From contig NZ_JAHXYI010000005.1 of assembly GCF_019970045.1 (NCBI RefSeq), positions 62,001-126,000 of the forward strand: a stretch of 64,000 nt of DNA. The letters are read 5' to 3'. The position numbers and the translations under genes are program-made. This document shows, piece after piece, positions 28,380-36,205 of the stretch. Position 1 is the stretch's first letter. Every line of letters starts with the position of its first letter. The DNA is from Chryseobacterium sp. GVT01B. Lineage in GTDB: Bacteria > Bacteroidota > Bacteroidia > Flavobacteriales > Weeksellaceae. The notes below the pieces were generated by a model that worked only from the letters and a program-made list of their open reading frames with translations, was not told the origin of the DNA and searched no databases.

Positions 28380-28489
28380 AATTATTCTTTAACATAGCAT
28401 GCTTCGTGAACGATGTCCGTAAACTTTCAGTTTATGTTCAGCATGACAACTACCACCAAAATAATCAACTAAAATTTTAAAGCAAATAA

Positions 28490-28517
28490 AAAAGCGGTTC
28501 AGATCTGAACCGCTTTT
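28490..28517. terminator. Bidirectional intrinsic terminator
   Basis: A perfect 28-base palindrome, AAAAGCGGTTCAGA and its exact complement, 4 bases past the hemN stop. It serves the convergent sugar dehydrogenase and hemN genes. Confidence 0.92.
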
Positions 28518-28520
28518 GAT

Positions 28521-29879
28521 TTATATTGTCATTGAGAAAATCCTTGTTTCAGGCTTATTTCTCATCATTCTCAGGTCAAAAACCATGGCTACATTTCTTG
28601 TGAAAGCTCTTCCGGCTTCTGTAATTTTAACTTCAGTTCCCTTAATCTCCACCAACCCGTCATTTTCCATTTCTTTCAACATTTCCAAAGCATTTTCAAG
28701 CTCCGGGAAAGAATTGTTGATATCAAAAGTTGTTTCAAGCTGGCACATCAGATTCAGAATATGTCTTCTTACAATCAGATCTTCTTCGCTCAGAACATGT
28801 CCTTTTACAACAGGAATCTCACCTTCTTCAACCATTTTCTGATATTCCTCAACCGTTTTTACATTCTGGGCAAAAGCATACCATGAATCAGAAATGGCAG
28901 ACATACCAAGTCCTACCATTAGTTGGGTTTTGCTTGAAGTATATCCCATGAAATTTCTGTGAAGTTTTTTATGAATCAAAGACTGATACAGATCGTCATG
29001 CTCAAGAGAAAAATGATCCATCCCAACCTCGATATATCCCAAATCCTGAAGCAGTCTTTTACCATCTTCATACAAACGACGTTTTTCTTCTCCGCTTGGC
29101 AGGTCATTTTCATCAAAACCTCTCTGCCCGACTCCTTTTACCCATGGAACGTGTGCATAAGAGTAAAATGCAAGTCTGTCCGGCTTCAGCTCCATTGTTT
29201 TTCTGATCGTGTGTTCCATCGCTTCCCAATTCTGGTGCGGCAGTCCGAATACAAGATCATGGCTAATTCCTCTGTACCCTATTTCCTTTGCCCATTCTGT
29301 AACATTTTTTACATTTTCAAAGGGCTGGATTCTATTGATCGCTTTCTGAACTTTAGGATCATAATCCTGAACTCCAAAGCTTACTCTTCTGAAACCAAGG
29401 TCATATAAAGTCTGAAGATGTTCTTTCGTGGTATTGTTAGGATGTCCTTCAAAAGAGAATTCCGGATGTTCCGCAATGTCTACAGTTGAAAAAATTCCTT
29501 CCAGTAATGTTCTTAAGTTCTCAGGAGAGAAAAATGTAGGAGTTCCTCCACCTAAGTGCAATTCTTTTAGTTTAGGTTTTTCGTTGAAAAGGTCAAGATA
29601 AAGTTTCCACTCTTTCAAAACACTTTCCAGATAAGGTACTTCAACACTGTGTTGCTTGGTAATACGTTTATGGCATGCACAGAACGTACACAAAGCCTCA
29701 CAGAAAGGTAAATGGATATAAATAGAAATCCCCTCCTCTGCATTGCTTTCATGAAAAGACCTGATTACAGTTTCCTTCCATTTTTCCGGTGAAAAGGTTG
29801 ATTCATCCCAATACGGAACGGTAGGATAAGAAGTGTAACGCGGTCCGGGAATATTATACTTATCTATTAAAGAATTCAT
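28521..29879 (-). CDS. hemN: Oxygen-independent coproporphyrinogen III oxidase
   Basis: 452 residues. A radical SAM enzyme that converts coproporphyrinogen III to protoporphyrinogen IX for haem synthesis without oxygen. The 4Fe-4S cysteines are C60, C64 and C67 in HLPFCEALCTFCACHK. The SAM-binding LHLGGGTPTFF and the HemN-specific opening (RYTSYPTVPYW) and C-terminal region (GRAFTRNVAMVFD) are present. The RYTSYPT opening and full length fit true HemN rather than HemW. The -7-like box TAATTTTG is on the minus strand at 29944-29937. Confidence 0.94.
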   Translation of the reverse strand: MNSLIDKYNIPGPRYTSYPTVPYWDESTFSPEKWKETVIRSFHESNAEEGISIYIHLPFCEALCTFCACHKRITKQHSVEVPYLESVLKEWKLYLDLFNEKPKLKELHLGGGTPTFFSPENLRTLLEGIFSTVDIAEHPEFSFEGHPNNTTKEHLQTLYDLGFRRVSFGVQDYDPKVQKAINRIQPFENVKNVTEWAKEIGYRGISHDLVFGLPHQNWEAMEHTIRKTMELKPDRLAFYSYAHVPWVKGVGQRGFDENDLPSGEEKRRLYEDGKRLLQDLGYIEVGMDHFSLEHDDLYQSLIHKKLHRNFMGYTSSKTQLMVGLGMSAISDSWYAFAQNVKTVEEYQKMVEEGEIPVVKGHVLSEEDLIVRRHILNLMCQLETTFDINNSFPELENALEMLKEMENDGLVEIKGTEVKITEAGRAFTRNVAMVFDLRMMRNKPETRIFSMTI

Positions 29880-30056
29880 TTTGAAATTTAAAATTTTATA
29901 AGGGCATGAAATTTAACATCATTAAAATTCATCTTACAAAATTAACTATTAGTTATGAATTTTAACCTATGAATTATATTAGGTTCTATTTTATAATGAG
30001 TCTAAATACGTATGATCAGGCTTTTGACAAATAGTGATAAATTCTATACCTTATAT

Positions 30057-31070
30057 TTAAAATTTTAATTTCATGACAGCAATTCTGCTATTTCCTGCAA
30101 GAACAACATGATTATCATCTATCCATTGACACACGAAAAACGCTTTCTCATCGGAAATTTTCTTCCAGGTCTTTCCAAAATCTGAGGAATAGCTGATATG
30201 TTTGTCTCCAACTGCAATAACTTCTTTTCCTTTTGATCCGGGCTTAATTTTCACACAGGTTGTATATCCTGCATTCTGTCCTGAAGCCTGAATTTGCCAG
30301 CTTTCCCCACCATCATAAGTTGTTGCAATATTATTGACATTGGCATCCTGTTTTGTATAATCACCTCCAGCTGCAATCCCGAAACGATCTTCAAAAAAAT
30401 CAATGGAATAGATTCCTTGTGAGGATTCTCCCTGTACAACTGGTGTATTGAAGATTTCAAACTTTTCATCTTTCAAGTTCATTCTCAAGATTCTTGAAGC
30501 TTTCCCTCCGGTTGCAATCCACAGGTATTTTTTAGATGATGAAATATTGGTATTACTGGCAGCAAATGCAGCCTCACCCTCGTTTAATTTTATATTATTC
30601 TTAAACATACTCCATGTACCCTCTTTGTATATAGCCAGCTTCAGCATCTGATCTTTATCTGCATCACTAAAAGTATAGGCTATCTTATCATTGATAAAAT
30701 GCAGGGCATCATAGAAAGCGGTTTTTGCGGTATCTTTAAAAACAACCTGTGACTCCAGCGTTTTTTTATCAATAGAAAAAAAACGTCCGGGGCTTTCAAT
30801 ATTGATAGCGTAAAAAGAAGTTTTATTCTGTGCTAACGTTCTGAATTGAAGCTTATCTTCAGACAGCTTGATCTGTTTCTGATTTTTATAATCTTTAAGA
30901 TCTACAAACCCAAACTTGGAATCCGTACCGCTATACCAGACTTTGTTGTCATATAATTCCAGCGCTCTGATACTTATTTTATCATTAAGAATGGTTTCAA
31001 GGCTTTCCACCTGCTGGGAAAACGCTGTAAGACCTACGGATAAAAATAAAATGGAAAAAATCTTTTTCAT
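30057..31070 (-). CDS. Secreted BNR/Ycf48-like beta-propeller protein
   Basis: 337 residues from the ATG at 31070, which begins a clear signal peptide (KKIFSILFLSVGLTAFSQ); the frame extends upstream but without a better start. The chain reads as propeller blades: KVWYSGTDSKFGFVDL, KYLWIATGGKASRILR, DFFEDRFGIAAGGDYTK, TYDGGESWQIQASG and SSDFGKTWKKISDEKAFF. The SxDxGxTW Asp-box motifs are typical of sialidase/Ycf48-type propellers. No catalytic residues for sialidase are evident. It probably works in the envelope as a binding protein. Confidence 0.8.
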   Translation of the reverse strand: MKKIFSILFLSVGLTAFSQQVESLETILNDKISIRALELYDNKVWYSGTDSKFGFVDLKDYKNQKQIKLSEDKLQFRTLAQNKTSFYAINIESPGRFFSIDKKTLESQVVFKDTAKTAFYDALHFINDKIAYTFSDADKDQMLKLAIYKEGTWSMFKNNIKLNEGEAAFAASNTNISSSKKYLWIATGGKASRILRMNLKDEKFEIFNTPVVQGESSQGIYSIDFFEDRFGIAAGGDYTKQDANVNNIATTYDGGESWQIQASGQNAGYTTCVKIKPGSKGKEVIAVGDKHISYSSDFGKTWKKISDEKAFFVCQWIDDNHVVLAGNSRIAVMKLKF

Positions 31071-31083
31071 ATAATCGTATTGG

Positions 31084-31109
31084 GACAAAAAAAACCGCCG
31101 AAGCGGTTT
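31084..31109 (-). terminator. Intrinsic terminator with UUCG loop
   Basis: On the minus strand AAACCGC, loop TTCG, then GCGGTTT followed by eight T. It sits just past the stop of the amino-acid permease gene. Confidence 0.93.
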
Positions 31110-31118
31110 ATATTATTA

Positions 31119-32636
31119 TTAATCTTGGTTCTGATATTTTTCAGGATTGTTAAGTTTACTGTTTGATTTTCCGTAAAGGAAATATACCAAACCTCCTAAG
31201 AATAACCACACAGCAGAAAGTTCCAATGCATGAGCACTTAAGTTAAATATCAAATAAATATTGATAAATACTCCTAATGCAACAACTATTTTATAAGCCG
31301 GAACTTTGAATGGTCTGATCAGATTAGGTTCTTTTTTTCTCATCACCCAAACAGCAATACAAACCAGTGTAAATGCAAACAGGGTTCCGAAACTTGTCAT
31401 ATCTGCCAATGTTGAAATTGGAGTAAATGCTGCGATGAATGCCACTACAACGCCCAACAAAATGATTCCTTTGTAAGGTGTTTTTGTTTTTGGGTGAAGT
31501 TGACCGAAGAATCCAGGAATTAATCCGTCTTTTGCCATACCGATGAAGATTCTTGACTGTCCCATCATCATTACCATTACTACAGAGATCAATCCTACTG
31601 TTGCAGCGATCGTTACTACATTACTAGCCCAGTGTTTTCCTGCAATTTCAAATGCATACGCTACAGGCGCTTTGATTGCATCAGGATATTTCCCTTCAGG
31701 GTTAAAGTCTGTATAATGCATCATCCCTGTTAAAACAAGTGATACGCAAATGTAAAGCGCTGTACACACCAATAGTGATGCAATAATAGCGAAAGGAACA
31801 TCTTTTTTAGGGTTAATAGCCTCTCCTGCCTGTGTAGAAACGGCATCAAAACCAATATAAGCAAAGAAAATAGCAGCTGCTCCGGAAATAATTCCTTTAA
31901 TACCATAGGCGGAGACCAGGTCTCCTTCAGAATTTTTGATCTGTACCTGATCCGGAATAAAAGGTTTCCAGTTTTTAACACCGTCTACAGCGTTGTAAAG
32001 ATCAGTATTGGAAAAAATAATATAGACTCCTGCGATAATTACAAAGATAACGGCAGAAGTTTTCATCAAAACAATCAGGTTATTAGCCCCTGCTGCTTCT
32101 TTAGTCCCTTTTACCAATAATGCAGTAATTAAAAGAACAAGAATAAATGCCGGCAGGTTCATTGAAAAACCATCTCCTGTATAACTGGCAGGATCTGATG
32201 TAAGATAAGCCGGTAAATGAATATTAAAGATTTTCAAAAATTTGTTAAAGTATCCGGACCAACTCACGGAAACAGCCATACTCGCCATGGCATATTCGAG
32301 GATAAGGCACCACCCCATGGCCCATGCAAAAATTTCTCCTACCGTTCCATATGCATAAGCATAAGCTGAACCCTCTACAGGAATAATGGATGCAAACTCT
32401 GCATAGCACAGTGCAGCAAAAACGCAGGCAATACCTGCTATGATAAAGGAAATGGCAAGCGCTGGTCCTGCGTGATAATAGGCTCCTGTTCCGGTAAGAA
32501 CAAAGATTCCACCTCCGATGATAGCACCCACTCCAATTGCTGTTAAACTCCATTTTCCAAGGACTTTTTTCAGCTCACTTTTCTTCATATCTGCCTCATA
32601 GGCACTTAGTGGCTTTTTAACCCAAATTTTCGACAT
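31119..32636 (-). CDS. APC-family amino acid permease
   Basis: 505 residues, about 12-14 membrane helices. The glycine-rich first helix (VGAIIGGGIFVLTGTGA) and the GPALAISFIIAGIACVFAALCYAEFA segment are the usual APC signature for helices 1 and 2. FFAYIGFDAVSTQAGEAINP matches helix 6 and its following loop. It resembles the cationic amino acid transporter group (YfnA/CAT type). Which amino acid is moved is not visible. Single gene with its own terminator. Confidence 0.9.
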   Translation of the reverse strand: MSKIWVKKPLSAYEADMKKSELKKVLGKWSLTAIGVGAIIGGGIFVLTGTGAYYHAGPALAISFIIAGIACVFAALCYAEFASIIPVEGSAYAYAYGTVGEIFAWAMGWCLILEYAMASMAVSVSWSGYFNKFLKIFNIHLPAYLTSDPASYTGDGFSMNLPAFILVLLITALLVKGTKEAAGANNLIVLMKTSAVIFVIIAGVYIIFSNTDLYNAVDGVKNWKPFIPDQVQIKNSEGDLVSAYGIKGIISGAAAIFFAYIGFDAVSTQAGEAINPKKDVPFAIIASLLVCTALYICVSLVLTGMMHYTDFNPEGKYPDAIKAPVAYAFEIAGKHWASNVVTIAATVGLISVVMVMMMGQSRIFIGMAKDGLIPGFFGQLHPKTKTPYKGIILLGVVVAFIAAFTPISTLADMTSFGTLFAFTLVCIAVWVMRKKEPNLIRPFKVPAYKIVVALGVFINIYLIFNLSAHALELSAVWLFLGGLVYFLYGKSNSKLNNPEKYQNQD

Positions 32637-32800
32637 GTTTTTTTATTTATTAAGGATTTACGAAAATATAAAAAATTTAGGAACTCCCACGTTTATCGTT
32701 AAACTTTCCTTAATTATTTTACATTAAAGTATTTAAAACCTGAACAACGCATTATAAAATCCATTTTAAAAAGTCCATATTTTTGCTTATTTTTGATTGC

Positions 32801-33472
32801 ATGAATTTATATGATCTTTTTGTAAAGCCTTATGAAAGCTATGATTCTTTACAAATTATGCTGGAAGCATCAGGTGCAATTTTCGGAATACTGAGCGTAT
32901 TTTTTTCCATTAAGAAAAATATATGGGTATACCCTACCGGCATTATTTCAACGCTGATCTATGTATACCTTCTTTTCAATGCCGGTCTGTTGGGAGACTG
33001 CATGATTAACGTCTATTATACTGTTATGAGTATTTACGGTTGGGTTCTGTGGGCAAAAAATTCTGAAGATCATGTTCATGTAGAGGTTACCTGGGCTACC
33101 CGAAAAGAATGGATATATGCAAGTATTCTTTTTGTGCTGAGTTTGATATTGGTTACTCTTATTTATTATTATAAGCCTTATATTGATAATCAGTTTTCTA
33201 TGGAAGGAACCAGTTTAGGATTGTATCATCTGGACTGGGCAAATTGGATGGATGTTTTTACAACTTCAATATTTTTAGTAGGAATGTGGTTGATGGCCAA
33301 ACAGCGCATTGACAACTGGATTTTCTGGATTATCGGAGATATTATCTGCATCCCTATGATGATTTTTAAGGGACTTGGAATCACTTCGGTTCAATATTTG
33401 GTATTTACTATAATGGCTATCTTAGGATACGTCAATTGGAAAAAAAGTTTTAAAGAAAAAAAAGTACAATAA
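32801..33472 (+). CDS. pnuC: Nicotinamide mononucleotide/riboside transporter PnuC
   Basis: 223 residues from the ATG at 32801, with seven hydrophobic segments. Family features are GAIFGILSVFFSIKKNIWVY near the N-terminus, YTVMSIYGWVLW in the middle and WANWMDVFTTSIFLVGMWL, then NWIFWIIGDIICIP. It takes up nicotinamide riboside, or thiamine in the PnuT branch. No TPP riboswitch precedes it, which favours the NAD precursor. Tandem TATTTTTG boxes at 32778-32785 and 32788-32795 resemble -7 elements. A lipoprotein gene follows after 4 bases. Confidence 0.88.
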   Translation: MNLYDLFVKPYESYDSLQIMLEASGAIFGILSVFFSIKKNIWVYPTGIISTLIYVYLLFNAGLLGDCMINVYYTVMSIYGWVLWAKNSEDHVHVEVTWATRKEWIYASILFVLSLILVTLIYYYKPYIDNQFSMEGTSLGLYHLDWANWMDVFTTSIFLVGMWLMAKQRIDNWIFWIIGDIICIPMMIFKGLGITSVQYLVFTIMAILGYVNWKKSFKEKKVQ

Positions 33473-33476
33473 AGTC

Positions 33477-34157
33477 ATGAAAAATTTATTTAAAATAGCA
33501 GTCAGTATTTTTGCTATTGCCAGTTTAACCTCTTGTTTAGCATATACCGACGGATACGGAAGTAACGGAAATTATGGATATGGAGATCCTTATTATAACA
33601 ACGGGTATTACTATGCACCTTCCGGATATTACGGAAGCGGCGGGTATTATGGTAATGACGGCTATTATTACAGAAACAACGTTAATTACTACTATGATAA
33701 TGGAATTCCTTATTACTATGACAGTTATAATAACTCCAGAAGAAAAGTCTATGTAGAAAGAAGATCTGCTTCTTCTTCAAGACCTCAAAACGGATTCCAG
33801 AACACGCGTACAACGAATGGTAACGGTTCATACAATAATAACGGAGGGTTCAATAATAATAGAAACTCCAATAGCAATAGTGGATTCAGAAACCAGAATA
33901 GCGGTTCTCAGAACAATCAAGGTAACCAAAACAACAGCGGATTCAGAAATTCCAACAGTAATAGCGGATTCAGAAACCAAAGCAGCGGTAACCAGAATAA
34001 TCAGGGTAACCAAAATAACAGTGGATTCAGGAACCAAAACAGCGGCAGCCAAAGCAGTGGCAGATCAGAATCTTCCGGCGGTGGATTCAGAAACAGCTCC
34101 AGCGGCCAAAGCACTAGTTCAGGCAGACAACAGAGCGGCGGAGGCGGCTTTAGATAA
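33477..34157 (+). CDS. Low-complexity lipoprotein, Tyr/Gly then Asn/Ser/Gly-rich
   Basis: 226 residues. Lipoprotein signal ending in LTSC (Cys about residue 20). Residues about 24-85 are rich in Tyr, Gly and Asp (repeats like YYGSGGYYGNDGYYY). From about 105 onward the chain is a degenerate repeat built from SGFRNQNSG and QNNQGNQNN units. The repeats are also seen at DNA level, so the tract may vary in length between strains. It lies 4 bases after pnuC and ends in its own terminator. Similar tails occur on surface or cell-wall proteins. Function unknown; its frame is favoured by the signal peptide. Confidence 0.72.
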   Translation: MKNLFKIAVSIFAIASLTSCLAYTDGYGSNGNYGYGDPYYNNGYYYAPSGYYGSGGYYGNDGYYYRNNVNYYYDNGIPYYYDSYNNSRRKVYVERRSASSSRPQNGFQNTRTTNGNGSYNNNGGFNNNRNSNSNSGFRNQNSGSQNNQGNQNNSGFRNSNSNSGFRNQSSGNQNNQGNQNNSGFRNQNSGSQSSGRSESSGGGFRNSSSGQSTSSGRQQSGGGGFR

Positions 34158-34173
34158 AACGATTATAAATAAG

Positions 34174-34203
34174 AAAACGAACAGTTAACACTGTTCGTTT
34201 TTC
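34174..34203 (+). terminator. Intrinsic terminator
   Basis: AAAACGAACAGT, loop TAAC, ACTGTTCGTTTT: a perfect 12-bp stem with a T-run. It ends the pnuC-lipoprotein unit. Confidence 0.92.
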
Positions 34204-34247
34204 ATTTTAAATATATTAATTTTGCTTCTTCATTTAGACAAAAAAAT

Positions 34248-35015
34248 ATGGAATTTTATAAATATCAGGGAACAGGAAATGATTTTGTAATGGTAGACAA
34301 CCGTGATCTGCAATTTACTAAAGATAAAAACAGTATTGAAAAATTATGTGACAGACGTTTCGGAATAGGTGCTGACGGCCTTATTCTATTGGAAAATGAT
34401 GCGAACTATGATTTCAAAATGGTTTACTACAATTCTGACGGAGGAGAAAGTACCATGTGCGGAAACGGAGGAAGATGTCTTGTAGCTTTTGCTTTTTTCC
34501 TTGACATCTTTGAAGATAAATGCAAATTCATTGCAACAGACGGAGAGCATGAAGCAGAAATCCATAACGGGATCATTAAATTGAAAATGATTAATGTGGA
34601 TACCATTTCACAAGACGGAAATGATTTTGTTCTGAATACAGGATCTCCACATTATGTAAAATATGTAGAAAATCTTCCGGATTACAATGTGTATACTGAA
34701 GGAAACGGGATCAGAAATTCTGAAAATTATAAAGAAAAAGGAATCAATGTAAACTTTGTAGAAAAAATTTCTGATGATGAAATTTTTGTAAGAACCTATG
34801 AACGAGGCGTTGAGGACGAAACTTACAGTTGCGGAACAGGAGTTACAGCTTCTGCTTTAACTTTTCTTCAAAAACATAATCTAACCTCTGTAAAAGTTAA
34901 AACTTTAGGTGGAAATCTTAAAGTATATGCTGAAAAAAGTGGAGATACATTCCAGAATATTTGGCTGGAAGGTCCTGCAAAGCAAGTTTTTAGAGGTAAA
35001 ACAGATCTTCTTTAA
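34248..35015 (+). CDS. dapF: Diaminopimelate epimerase
   Basis: 255 residues. It interconverts LL- and meso-diaminopimelate for lysine and peptidoglycan synthesis. Both catalytic cysteines are present: C71 in MCGNGGRCLVAFAFF and C195 in SCGTGVTASAL. The start matches the family opening (FYKYQGTGNDFVMVDNRD). A TAATTTTG -7-like box lies at 34217-34224. mltG follows after 31 bases, forming a peptidoglycan-related pair. Confidence 0.96.
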   Translation: MEFYKYQGTGNDFVMVDNRDLQFTKDKNSIEKLCDRRFGIGADGLILLENDANYDFKMVYYNSDGGESTMCGNGGRCLVAFAFFLDIFEDKCKFIATDGEHEAEIHNGIIKLKMINVDTISQDGNDFVLNTGSPHYVKYVENLPDYNVYTEGNGIRNSENYKEKGINVNFVEKISDDEIFVRTYERGVEDETYSCGTGVTASALTFLQKHNLTSVKVKTLGGNLKVYAEKSGDTFQNIWLEGPAKQVFRGKTDLL

Positions 35016-35046
35016 AAACAAAAACTTTTAATCAACATTTATAAGA

Positions 35047-36072
35047 ATGAAAAAAGCTATTCTCATTATCATTCTGCTGGTTTTTGCAGCTGCAGGATTT
35101 TTTGGTTTGAGATTTTATAATAAATATTTAGGAAATAACGTAGAAAAAGACGGTTATGTTCTGATTCCTCACAGAGCCGGTTTTAAACAGATCCTCGATT
35201 CTATTGCTCCTTATATTAAAAACAGGGAATCTTTTGAAGCTGTGGCTAAAGAAAAGGGTCTTGATACCAATTTTAAAGCAGGACGTTATCATATCCAGAG
35301 CGGAACAGGAAATAAGAACCTTGTTAATATGATTAAAGCTGGGAACCAAACAGCAAACTCTTACAGAATCGGAGATTTTGGAGATATGTATCAGATGATC
35401 GGTAAGGTGACCAAAAAAACGGAAATTGATTCGTTACATTTTATCAATGATCTGGATGCTGTGGCACAAGAGAAAGGTTATAAAAATGTTGAAGATTTAA
35501 AAAAATATTTCTTCATTGATACTTATAATTTCTTCTGGACCGTAAGCCCAAGAGAATTTTTCGCCAAGTTTGAAAGTCAGTACAATGATTTCTGGACAAG
35601 TGAAAGAAAAAACAAAGAACAGCAGTCTGGCCTTACAAGAGATCAGATTTATGCTCTAGCTTCTATTGTTTATAAGGAATCCGGAGGAAAAAAAGATGAA
35701 ATGAAAACGATTGCTGGATTGTATTTAAACCGTTACAGAAAAGGGATGAAACTTCAGTCTGACCCTACGGTAATCTATGCGATCAATAAGCAGACAAATT
35801 TTAAAGAATCTATTAAAAGAGTATTATATAAGCATTTGTCTACACCATCACCTTACAACACTTATGCAAACGCAGGTATTCCTCCGGGACCGATCTGTGT
35901 AGTGGATAAGAACTCGATTGATGCTGTTTTAAATGCTGAAAACAACAATTATATATTTATGTGTGCTGATCCGGCAAGGTTTGGATACCATAAGTTTACG
36001 GCAAGTGCTGAAGAACATGCTGTAAATGCAAAGGCTTACCAGGACTGGCTCAACTCAAAAAATATAAAATAA
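35047..36072 (+). CDS. mltG: Endolytic murein transglycosylase MltG
   Basis: 341 residues: an N-terminal membrane anchor (about 4-24), a LysM-like region and the YceG catalytic domain. The catalytic Glu is in LASIVYKESGGKKDE. The rest of the signature is LYLNRYRKGMKLQSDPTVIYA, SPYNTYANAGIPPGPICV and the HKFTASAEEHAVNAKAYQDW end. It cuts nascent glycan strands and so sets their length at the outer face of the inner membrane. Same strand and close to dapF. Confidence 0.95.
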   Translation: MKKAILIIILLVFAAAGFFGLRFYNKYLGNNVEKDGYVLIPHRAGFKQILDSIAPYIKNRESFEAVAKEKGLDTNFKAGRYHIQSGTGNKNLVNMIKAGNQTANSYRIGDFGDMYQMIGKVTKKTEIDSLHFINDLDAVAQEKGYKNVEDLKKYFFIDTYNFFWTVSPREFFAKFESQYNDFWTSERKNKEQQSGLTRDQIYALASIVYKESGGKKDEMKTIAGLYLNRYRKGMKLQSDPTVIYAINKQTNFKESIKRVLYKHLSTPSPYNTYANAGIPPGPICVVDKNSIDAVLNAENNNYIFMCADPARFGYHKFTASAEEHAVNAKAYQDWLNSKNIK

Positions 36073-36121
36073 GTTTAGAAAGCACCTAAAAATTTATACA
36101 GTTAGAAAAACAATAAACAGT

Positions 36122-36168
36122 CATACTATTTTGAAGATCAAATTGATATGGATATTCAAAACAGTATG
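36122..36168. promoter_or_regulatory. Inverted repeat in the leader of the outer-membrane barrel gene
   Basis: CATACTATTTTGAA (36122-36135) and TTCAAAACAGTATG (36155-36168) are complementary at 13 of 14 positions. No T-run follows, so a terminator is unlikely. It could be an operator or an mRNA hairpin, 38 bases ahead of the gene at 36206. Confidence 0.5.
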
Positions 36169-36205
36169 GGTTATCCTTTCACGATTTTATACAAAAAAAT
36201 AACCT

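Noticed and set aside
32637..32800. TPP riboswitch ahead of pnuC
   Set aside because: The gap is 164 bases of AT-rich DNA without the conserved CTGAGA and related riboswitch segments.
33800..34157. Direct repeats that might be a CRISPR array
   Set aside because: The repeats are degenerate, in coding frame and without uniform spacers; no cas genes are near.
33817..34188. Open frames in other phases of the repeat tract
   Set aside because: The repeated DNA keeps all frames open by chance. Only the 33477-34157 frame has a lipoprotein signal.
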